NCBI GenBank assembly: GCA_039707465.1
Contig: CM077651.1
Location: 17,402,019-17,466,018, forward strand
Direction: 5' to 3'
Origin: Rhabdophis nuchalis
Lineage: Eukaryota > Chordata > Lepidosauria > Squamata > Natricidae
DNA: 64,000 nt
The notes under the pieces were generated by a model, which worked only from the letters and a program-made list of their open reading frames with translations, was not told the DNA's origin and made no database searches. Position numbers and translations under genes: made by a program. The first letter of the stretch is position 1. Each line of letters opens with the position of its first letter. Shown piece after piece: positions 55,889 through 64,000 of the stretch.

Positions 55889-57208
55889 ATTCCTGTCAGG
55901 AAATATTGGTTCTTTGGGAAAAGTGTCGAAACTATTAAAGCATTGAATATTAATGTTTCTCCTTCGCCGCAGATGTTAAATCTTTCCAAGTACTGAATCT
56001 CTCACTTTTCAGACTGAGATGACTCATAATCAATCCACGTTCAATTCTTACTATGTGCTCCTACTTGTAAAACATAATAAATAATGCCTTTGTAAGTGTT
56101 CAAAACACTTCACTTTCTTTCTTTCTTTTTTCATAATTACGGAATAACTCTATAAGTAGACCAATATTCGGTTCCCCAGAGTTCAAATCAAGGATTTCAG
56201 AAAAGCTGAGAGATGGCAAAAGGGCATAAGGGCAAAAGCATATTTCATTTGCAGAGATCAGTGCAGTCAAATGAGTACAAAAATAAGAGTTACAAAAGTG
56301 TTTTTATTTTATTTTAAGAGAAAGAATTGTGTGCAGATTTGTTTGTACAAGGACTTTTACATGTGTAGAGCACCCTCTTCAGTGTAACAGGTGTATAAAC
56401 ATATGGTGACTACCTGATGAATTCATAAACTAGAAAGATTCAGGTTCATAGTCAAATGACTTAACCATCACGGTGCATCAGCATTCAATAATGCTCTTAC
56501 TAGTGATGTGCAAAATAATAATAATAATAATACCCTAACTGAAGCAACAACCACAACAACCAACCTAGAAACATTTATAACTAAAAGTGTCTCTGCCGGC
56601 ATTTCAAGCACAAAATCAAATAAATACGTTAAAAATCTTGTTTTGAAACCATGACGGCATACAAGAAAAGTTGGCCAGTTCCAACATTATTGTTTCTTCC
56701 ATTCCAGATACTGTGATTGGATGGAAGTTTAATAGCTTGCGATTGAGTTCCTTTCATTCAGACTTTTCCCACCCTTTCAAGGACAAAGTTTCTCCTGTTA
56801 CTTAATTGGACTGGATGAGATGACATGGGAATGAAACATTGAGAAGACAGAAGCCATTAAGGGCATGGCCATGAGGAAGAAGGAGGAATGCATAATGCAG
56901 ACTAGTTCACAATTGCATGCCTGCCAGGCTATCTGGTACACCCTGCCAGGCTGTCTGGTATACCCACTCCTTATTTAACTGCCAACTTGGTTATTGATCA
57001 TTCACAAATGTGACAGTACTTTTTTTGTAAACCATTCTCTGACTAATTTACAACCAAATTTTGTATGCTTGAAAACAATGTGTGCCAGAAATGAGAGTAA
57101 CCCTGGCATAGCTGTATGAAAATTTTATCTGAATGAGATGATAGTAACCAATGACTATGCTGAAAAGATGCTATTGAAGAAATTGAATATTGAGTTTCAT
57201 TTCATTTT
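55889..57208. other. No recognisable feature
   Basis: Short ATA repeat near 56512-56531; otherwise nothing seen. Confidence 0.45.
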
Positions 57209-57600
57209 TTTTTTCATTTTATTCAATTTATATACCACGCCACTCTCCCAAAAGGGACTCGGGGCAGTGCACAGGAAAAATAAAACCAGGCATATACATA
57301 AATACAGATAATAAATATGTCATAAATATTAAAAACATTAAATTAACCCAACCTGTGCTAAAACCAGTTTAAAACCCCAATAATATCTAATTCAATTTAA
57401 AACCAGTCGGTAGTCTCGGAAGATTAAGCTAGTCCAGCTAAGCGAAAAAAGTGCATTTTTAATTGTTGACGGAAGAGGCGGAGGTCTGTGATATTCCTAA
57501 GATCGGGGGGTAGATCGTTCCAGAGGGCAGGGCCCGCCACAGAGAAGGTCCTTCCCCTGGGTGTCGCGAGCCGGCATTGCCCGGCCGTTGGCACCCGGAG
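57209..57600 (-). mobile_element. L2 LINE 3' end
   Basis: Tail complement 'gggactcggggcagtgcaca' near 57254 and C-terminal coding complement ('cagagggcagggcccgccac') near 57521-57540. 5' truncation at 57600. Confidence 0.87.
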
Positions 57601-57620
57601 TTGAAGTATTATCTACATTT

Positions 57621-57651
<31 letters not shown>

Positions 57652-57672
57652 TGCCTCTGCCTCTGCCTCTCT
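57621..57672. repeat. (CTGC)n/(CTGCCT)n microsatellite
   Basis: CTGC tetramers followed by CTCTGC hexamers. Confidence 0.94.
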
Positions 57673-58079
57673 GTTTGACTCAGTAACAATTTTTTAAAAT
57701 GATAAAGTTTCTGGAACAGAACTTGACCGCTAAACCTGGAGTGAGTATATATTACTGCCTGATTATTATTTTTTTCCTATTTCTTTGGGTCGCTATGGAA
57801 GTTAGAGCTCATGTGACGGATAGGTGAGTTGCATGTAACTGAGGGAGTGCAAGTCCTGACCATTGTGCAATGTTGATTTGTTAAGCTTTGGTGTGCCTTC
57901 CCGCACTGTGTATAGTATTCTGTTTCGTTGGTGTTGAATGTCAGGATGCATTTAAACATGCAAATATTCTATGTTTGTTTGAGCCAGTTAGTTCATTTTG
58001 GTATGTATGCACATTATGCATTCTCTGACACCTTGCTATTCAGACATCAATTTTATTTGTGTAGTTAGGAGACATGATG
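57673..58079. other. No recognisable feature
   Basis: Nothing supportable. Confidence 0.4.
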
Positions 58080-58345
58080 AACTGTGGAAAGGGTCACATA
58101 CGTCTCACTTATTTTGGCCATGCCATGCAGAACAATTCACTGGAGAAAGCAATTGTCCTTGGAAGAGGTAGTGGCAAAAGGAAACCAGGCTGCCAAAGAA
58201 CCTGATGGTTGGTCAAGCTCAAAGCTGACACAAGCCAGAGCCTAGAACAACTCAAAGAAGTAGTGCAAGATCAGGAGATGTGGAGAGGCCTGGCCCATAG
58301 AATCGGCAAGATTTGGGCACAACTGAATGGCTAACATCATTATCA
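58080..58345 (+). mobile_element. Bov-B (RTE) LINE C-terminus
   Basis: Translation reads LTYFGHAMQNNSLEKAIVLG, then a broken KRKPGCQ segment, and LEQLKEVVQDQEMWRGLAHR, closing IWAQLNG and a stop. This is the Bov-B ORF2 C-terminal block; the copy has an in-frame stop and is dead. Confidence 0.75.
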
Positions 58346-59200
58346 GTAAACTACAAGGGTTTCATCACCCAAGTTAACAATATTCTGAAGCAGGCTTGAG
58401 ACTGTTGTTTCTAGCATTACAGTTCTATTGGCATCTTACAGCACTCATAATGTCCCTAAGAAAATTTCATTGGATTTGTTCATAGGTTACAAAACAATAA
58501 GGCTTTGAATTCCATTTTGAGTTGATTTGGCCTGAAAATTCTTAACTGCAGCTGGGGCAAATATAGATTTTTGCATTCTGCAGAATCTCAAGATGAACTT
58601 GTGCTGTTCTATGCTTCTGAATCAACACAGCTAGTTTGTGATGAAATTTTCCTCTTATTTCCAAAGAAAGAAAACATTAATGTTTACATCAGCTAACGTG
58701 GCCAATTGTGTTATTATTAATTGTGTTATTATTAATTGACCATTTGTATTTCTGCCTGCTTTTGAGAAAAGCAAGTTTTTAATTTTGACATAATTAACCA
58801 GATACCCGCATTTTCGGTGTCAACATGTGTTTGGAAGAATATTATTGCATCTTCCCATATATAAATATTGGAGCATACATATATGTTGAATAAAGTGTTT
58901 TAATTAAGGAATTTATATAAATCCTGAACAGCAGTTGGGGCTAATATGCAGTTCTGCTTCACACTTCTCTTTGCCTTGATATAATTAGAAAACTCTTCCT
59001 GCTGCCATTATCTTGCCCCTAGGCCTGTCTTCTCCTATAGCTTCCCATTAATATAGATAAATAAGATGGCTAACAATAGAGCACATCAAATCCTTGGGAA
59101 GAACAATAAGTTCCAGCCTGTTTCCTAAAGTGATAGGGAAAAATAGAAAGGAAAAACGGGATTAGGGAAAAAGAGCATTATAATGTTAAAGTGAAAGGGA
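58346..59200. other. No recognisable feature
   Basis: AT-rich; nothing supportable. Confidence 0.45.
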
Positions 59201-59214
59201 TTATATACAACTGA

Positions 59215-59560
59215 CCGATAACCTGGAATTGCCCAGGTATTTATTTATAGGGGGAAATGTCCAGACTAAACATAATATCTAATATTGGATTTTCCCCCAT
59301 ACCAGAGGGAGCCCCCTTGTGGAGTACTGTGAAGCCATTACTATAGCAACTCCACTGCGCGGCACGGTAGAAGCTATTTTACAACAGTACAATAAAAGCC
59401 ATTTTAAGGCACAACAGGCTGTATCTTAACAGAACACATACTCCAAAGGGTGTTAGGGGTGTCTTACCCTTACAGTATTTTTCTATGGTACCAAGTTTGG
59501 TTGAAATTGCTCAAGGCGTTCCAGAGTTATGCTGGAACACACACATACATACACACACAT
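59215..59560 (+). repeat. Unclassified dispersed repeat with CA tail (tentative)
   Basis: 'aagtttggttgaaattgctc' and 'cgttccagagttatgctgg' followed by ACACAC-type repeats is a recurrent vertebrate repeat end, but the class and 5' limit are not clear. Confidence 0.35.
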
Positions 59561-60310
59561 ACCTGTTGATAGAGATAAGAGATAAGAGGTAAGAGGTAAG
59601 AGATAGATAAATAGGTTTACATATTTAATATAATTCAAAGGACCAGTGGGGCCCTCAGATGGATAAAAGTAGTGCAAATGATGGATACATGTTGTAGGCA
59701 ATGTCTCAAGACTATTATTGAAGAAGAAATATCATCTTATAATAGCAGGTTCCCAAAGGTTAGTGTATAAAGTTTGGTGAACCACATCAGTTCTGCACTC
59801 TGGAACAATATTTCTCTTAAGGATCATTTGCCCCTGACTCTGCCAATCTGTAGAAAACATTTAAAAAAAAAGACCTTTGGCTTTTCAAGTAGAAAGATTT
59901 TGGATGTCACTTGAAGGTTGTTATCTGAATTTTTACATTTCCCCCAGTATGTTGATTTTATTGCATTTAACTCCAATACCAAGCCCAGCTGAGAATGAAG
60001 GAAGTTAGTTATCAGACTCTACAACCAATCAGCCAAGATTTCAATGTCACATCATTATACAGCAGACACAAAACAATGCTTGACACTGCAGAACCGACGA
60101 AATGGCAGGTGAATTGCAAAACTGTAGGTCCACTATATGGCTGGAATAATGCGAAGAACAAGAAGTTGTTTTCATTGCATTTGTTCCTTAGAGTTATCTT
60201 TAAGAAGTTTTTTATCCTTTGGCCATTGCGCTTTAATTAGCTGTCCCTGTATATACATACATATAACTCATCTTCTTCTTCCTTTTTTCTCATATTCTCT
60301 TAGGCTTTGG
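59561..60310. other. No recognisable feature
   Basis: Short GATAA-type repeats near 59568-59610; otherwise nothing. Confidence 0.4.
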
Positions 60311-60329
60311 ACTCAGCTATTCAGAAAAA

Positions 60330-60678
60330 GAGGGACCCAGTGGTTCCATGGCTAAGTCACTGAGCTTGTTGATTAGAATGGTTGGCAGTTCCATGGTTTG
60401 AATCCCTAGTGCCACATAATGGAGTGAGCTCCCATTATTTGTCCCAGCTTCTGCCAACCTAGCAGTTCGAAAACACATAAAAACATGCAAGTAGAAAAAT
60501 AGTGACCACTTTGGTGGGAAGGTAACAGCATTCCATGTGCCTTCATGATGCTGGCTACATGACCACAGAGACGTCTTCGGACAGTGCTGGCTCTTCATCT
60601 TTGAAATGGAGATAAGCATCATCCCCTAGAGTCGGAAACGACTAGCACATACGTGCGAGGTGAACTTTTACCTTTATC
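60330..60678 (+). mobile_element. Sauria-type tRNA SINE
   Basis: Head with 'tggctaagtcactgagc' and box B-like 'ggtttgaatccctag'; body 'cttctgccaacctagcagtt'; tail 'cttttacctttatc'. Flanks 'ctattcagaaaaa' and 'ctatcaggaaaaa' resemble each other (11 of 13). Confidence 0.88.
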
Positions 60679-60689
60679 TATCAGGAAAA

Positions 60690-61282
60690 ACCCCCCAGAA
60701 AATGAGAAGTTTCCTTTTTCTTGCTGCTGCTATTTGACATCAAGGAGAAGGAACATTTTATATGTTTTGGGGCAATGAGGAACAATTGCCAATTTGAAGA
60801 GGAAGAGGAAAATTGAAATGATTTTATGGCTTACTTTTTGTTCATAGCTGAAGGTGGGACAAAGGTTTGTATCCAGTTCAGAATTTCAATTTCTGAACTG
60901 GAAACTATATAATCCTGTCACCTTTGCTATCTTTTAATAGATGAATGAATGAAAGAATGAAATTTATTCTGTTTACCAGCTTTTATGATGGGATACAGTT
61001 TTGGTTCTAAACCATTAAGTATGTTCTTTATCACTTTGGCATTTATGGCTATGATGCTTGCCCTTGAATCAACATATTTTTAGACCATAAATAACACCTA
61101 ATATTGGTTTACATAAATTGTCTTTAATCCTTCACTTTTTCTTATCTGCTCATTTGGCTATTAAATTGAAGGATAATGAAATGATATATATCATAAAGTT
61201 GGTGGAGGAAAACTGCTAGATGTTGCTGTTTGTCTGTGTTTATATATACTATACATTCTTTATAGTAATTTATTAGGATTAG
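60690..61282. other. No recognisable feature
   Basis: Nothing supportable. Confidence 0.4.
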
Positions 61283-61330
61283 GTAAAGGTAAAGGTTCCC
61301 CTTGCATATATGTATTAGTCATTCCGGATC
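61283..61330 (-). mobile_element. Sauria-type SINE 3' stub
   Basis: 'taaaggtaaaggttcccctt' and the next 25 bases match the SINE 3' end; the rest is absent. Confidence 0.7.
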
Positions 61331-61408
61331 AAAAATTCTTCTGCTTTTTGACAGTGCTGCTTGAGGATGCTGAGATGTTCTCCTCTCAGCTTTCTCCAGC
61401 ATCCTATA

Positions 61409-61663
61409 TAGGGGTAGTAGTCACTTATTTTTACTACTGGTTGGCAAATGTGATTGTGCGCACATGTGACCAACCACTCATGTGCCCAGCCTTCCGTGCA
61501 TGCTCTTTGATCAGGCGTGCAGCTTGCACGCATGCATGCGGCTTGAAAACATGCCTAAATGGGACAGCATAGAGCTGGGGTGGATGGCAGGTGGGCAGGC
61601 CCATCCGTGATTTCCACTACTGCTTCAGGTGAATCAGTCTGAACTGGCTGAATACCATCTTTG
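61409..61663. mobile_element. hAT-like MITE
   Basis: Degraded ends 'taggggtagtag' and 'aataccatctttg', but perfect 8-bp atcctata flanks (61401-61408, 61664-61671). The interior resembles the other GGTT-rich MITEs. Confidence 0.75.
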
Positions 61664-61671
61664 ATCCTATA

Positions 61672-62586
61672 CCAAATGCAGAAGAATTTCCCCATAGAAA
61701 GTAAAGATAGGAAATCTTCAGGGTAATGGAAAATGCTTCTTTAAAGCAAATCATGATACTTCTTTACTTAATAAGAAGACAGCTATTCCTGCTCCACAAT
61801 CAAGAAGAGCTACCTCATTGCACCCATCCATCCATCTATCCATCCATCTAAACAGCCCTATCCTAAGCAATTTGTTTCAAGTGCTTTTGACATTCTCCAA
61901 CACATTATTCAAAAGAATCCTTAAAAAAAAACAACAACACTTTATTGCCATGCATAGAGGAGGAACAGCTGATACTATAATGTTACTTGCATCACATCTG
62001 CTTAAATAGGCATTTTTTGCTTAAATAAATCAAGTTAAAAATAAAACATATGGTACTGAAGTATTTTGTTCTTATAGTTCTCTCCCCCTTGTTTCTATAC
62101 CATGTGTTAAATTTCCTCAGCAAGGAAAAAAAGAGGGAGAAGTGTTCCTTATTGGCTTATCTCATAAATGGCCCACTTAGTCTGGTTTGCAAAAAGTTTG
62201 AAAAGAAGAGATTCAAAGAGCTTTGGTCTTAATAAACTCACTAATAAAAGATGGCTGGAGAATCCCTATCAGAGATTTCAAAATCTGAGATGCTTAATTA
62301 TTACACTAAAATTCTGCATTGATATATTGTCTCACTTTTGCTTCCTTGATTGTGTCTGTGGGTTCAGCAGTGCCGATATTGGTGATGTGTGCATGTTGTT
62401 GGGGACAGGGGTGGAGGAGGAATGTTAATTGAAACCTGGTTTGCAAAGATAAGACCCTTGCTCATCCAGCCTTAGAAACTCCAGGTTGTGTGTGTGTAAG
62501 TGTGTGCATGTGTCAGTTAAACTTGTTCATGTGGTTGGAAGCTGTCTTTCCCCTCATCCTCATGTCTTTAATTATTATTATTTCAT
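61672..62586. other. No recognisable feature
   Basis: Short CATC repeat at 61820-61848 and TG repeat near 62486; no gene. Confidence 0.45.
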
Positions 62587-62596
62587 GGTTAAACTA

Positions 62597-62951
62597 GATA
62601 AAGGTAAAGGTTCCCCTTGCACATATGTGGTAATCATTCCCACCTCGAGGGGACAGTGCTCATCTCCATTTCAAAGTCAAAGAGCTAGCACTGTCCGAAG
62701 AGGTCTCCATGGTCATGTGGCCGACATGACTAAATGTCAAAGGTGCACAGAATGCTCTTACCTTCCCACCAAATGGTCCCTATTTTTCTACTTGCATTTT
62801 TTACATATTTTTAAACTGCTAGGTTGAGAGAAGCTGGGACAAGTAACAGGACTTCACCCTGTTATGCAGCACTAGGGATTCGAACCACCGAACTGCCAAT
62901 GTTTCAATTAACAAGCTCAGCGTCTTAGCCACTGAGCCACCGTGTCCCTTT
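62597..62951 (-). mobile_element. Sauria-type SINE with 10-bp duplication
   Basis: Full-length reverse copy: tail at 62597, box B complement 'gggattcgaaccaccg' at 62875-62890, head to 62951. Perfect ggttaaacta flanks at 62587-62596 and 62952-62961. Confidence 0.93.
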
Positions 62952-62961
62952 GGTTAAACTA

Positions 62962-63552
62962 AGGGAGTCTAATTTATTGTCCTCCTGTTCCATTTCAATA
63001 TTATTTCTGAGAGAGGTTATAATATACAATGTGTGTAGCTTGGTGTAAATCTTTTTTTTTAATGCTGTCCTGCCCTCTTTTTGTTTTCTTTCCACCCTTC
63101 ATCATCATATTAGTGTGGAGATTCAAAACTTGCTCTCTTCTCCATGGATCAGTGGACTATTCCTTGGTCTTCTTTTCTTTACTGTTGACACCATCTCATC
63201 TTTCATCTAGTAGGGACTAGATGAAAAGAGACAGACAATTATTCATGTCTGTCATATTGTTGTCAGTTGTTCTTTAAGGAACATCTACTCAGTTCTGAGC
63301 TTCGGCAAATGGACCTTCTCTTTCCTCTTGCTCTGAAAGCCTGCTACTCTTTTTAGACTCTACGACAGCTCAATCATTATTAACTGACTTGTTGATTAAT
63401 ACCAGGATTCTCCTAGATCACTTTGTTGTTGGCTGCAAAATGAACTGAGAGGCAGGCAACTAGAAACATAAATATCTACAAGATCTCTGGGGAGGAATAG
63501 GATTCTAGTTCAATAATTATTTTTTAAAGAAGTTTGGGGAAGCCTCTTTCCG
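62962..63552. other. No recognisable feature
   Basis: Nothing supportable. Confidence 0.4.
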
Positions 63553-64000
63553 TTTTGAAAAAGTTTTATTGAGTTTTAACAATTTTCTAGAGGATAAGGT
63601 ATGGGTTACAGAAACATTTTGAGAACCTTTGCGTCAGAGTCCTTGGCCCATCCCGGGCTACATAATAAGACAATAGTAAAGAAATTTATCCCAAAAAAAA
63701 TACTACAAGATAAAGACAAGTGAATACATAATACATTTCCAGTTCTCAGATGGCAGACATGTACAAACATCCTGGTACAAAAGGAATAATAAAAAAAAGT
63801 TAGTAAAAAAAAAGAAAAACAAGCAAAATCATTTTTTTGATCTAAGTCTTTTGGCAATTGTATCTTCTTTTTCTCCCGCCTGGCCCCCAGTGGGCGGGGC
63901 CGTGGCCCCCTCCGCCCCCCCTGGATCTTCCCCCAGGACAGAGGAATGTTTTTTAAGAAAGGCTTCCGCCTCAGCAACTGTTTTAATCTTCACTCTTCCT
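63553..64000 (-). mobile_element. ORF1-only L1-type unit, second copy (runs off window)
   Basis: The 3' end at 63553 (complement of 'caataaaactttttcaaaa') and the UTR to 63828 match the unit at 23083 (for example 'cgtcagagtccttggccc' against 'cgtcaaagtcgtcggccc'). The ORF1 end follows directly, with no ORF2 between. The 5' part lies beyond the window. Confidence 0.8.
63829..64000 (-). pseudogene. L1-type ORF1 protein, C-terminal end
   Basis: Reverse frame with its stop at 63829-63831 and open to the window end (57 codons). It reads KTVAEAEAFLKKHSSVLGED (in part), then a Gly/Pro/Ala-rich linker and DTIAKRLRSKK before the stop. It matches the end of the 23336 frame, though that copy extends five residues further. 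Whether the full gene is intact cannot be seen. Confidence 0.75.

Noticed and set aside
63606..63977. 123-codon reverse ORF at the window end
   Set aside because: It is a different frame from the L1 ORF1 reading at 63829-64000 and runs on into the UTR; a shadow.

Overview
This is a 64 kb stretch of non-coding squamate reptile DNA, most probably from a snake. No host protein-coding exon, rRNA, tRNA gene, CRISPR or bacterial-type operon can be supported. The assignment rests on the repeats seen together: CR1 LINEs whose 3' ends run into pentanucleotide microsatellites, L2 and Bov-B LINEs, L1-clade LINEs, tRNA-derived SINEs of the Sauria type, many short hAT transposons with 8-bp target duplications, Ty3/gypsy-type LTRs, and large GATA, AAAG and AAGG microsatellites. 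These assignments come from recognition of sequence and proteins, not from a database search.

Layout. 0-14 kb: a SINE split by an L2 LINE; a CR1 fragment with an ATTCT tail; a Sauria-type SINE; a compound GATA/GGTA array; a 5'-truncated L1 flanked by a 145-bp direct repeat inside an LTR-like element; a palindromic hAT MITE; a solo LTR with 5-bp duplications; a composite MITE; a CR1 with a recognisable reverse transcriptase. 14-30 kb: hAT MITEs, one holding a SINE with a CR1-like tail; L2 and Bov-B tails; many microsatellites; an L1-type ORF1 unit that ends directly in a 3' UTR; an LTR fragment split by a SINE. 30-45 kb: a Ty3/gypsy integrase fragment with its 3' LTR; a long L2 reverse-transcriptase fragment; a mariner-like MITE; a Rex1/CR1-like LINE tail; a palindromic MITE split by L2; a young CR1 inside an old CR1; a probable Penelope-like fragment broken by two insertions. 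45-64 kb: mixed MITEs, a foldback element with 12-bp flanking repeats, compound microsatellites, three Sauria-type SINEs, a Bov-B tail, and a second copy of the ORF1-only L1 unit running off the window end.

There is no gene network to describe. The visible biology is retroelement dependence: SINEs borrow CR1 or Bov-B 3' ends, MITEs depend on absent transposases, and an apparent ORF1-only L1 family would depend on a full L1 for reverse transcriptase. The most interesting observations are the repeated ORF1-to-3'UTR structure (two copies), the very long target duplication around the L1, and several clean nested insertions that give relative ages.
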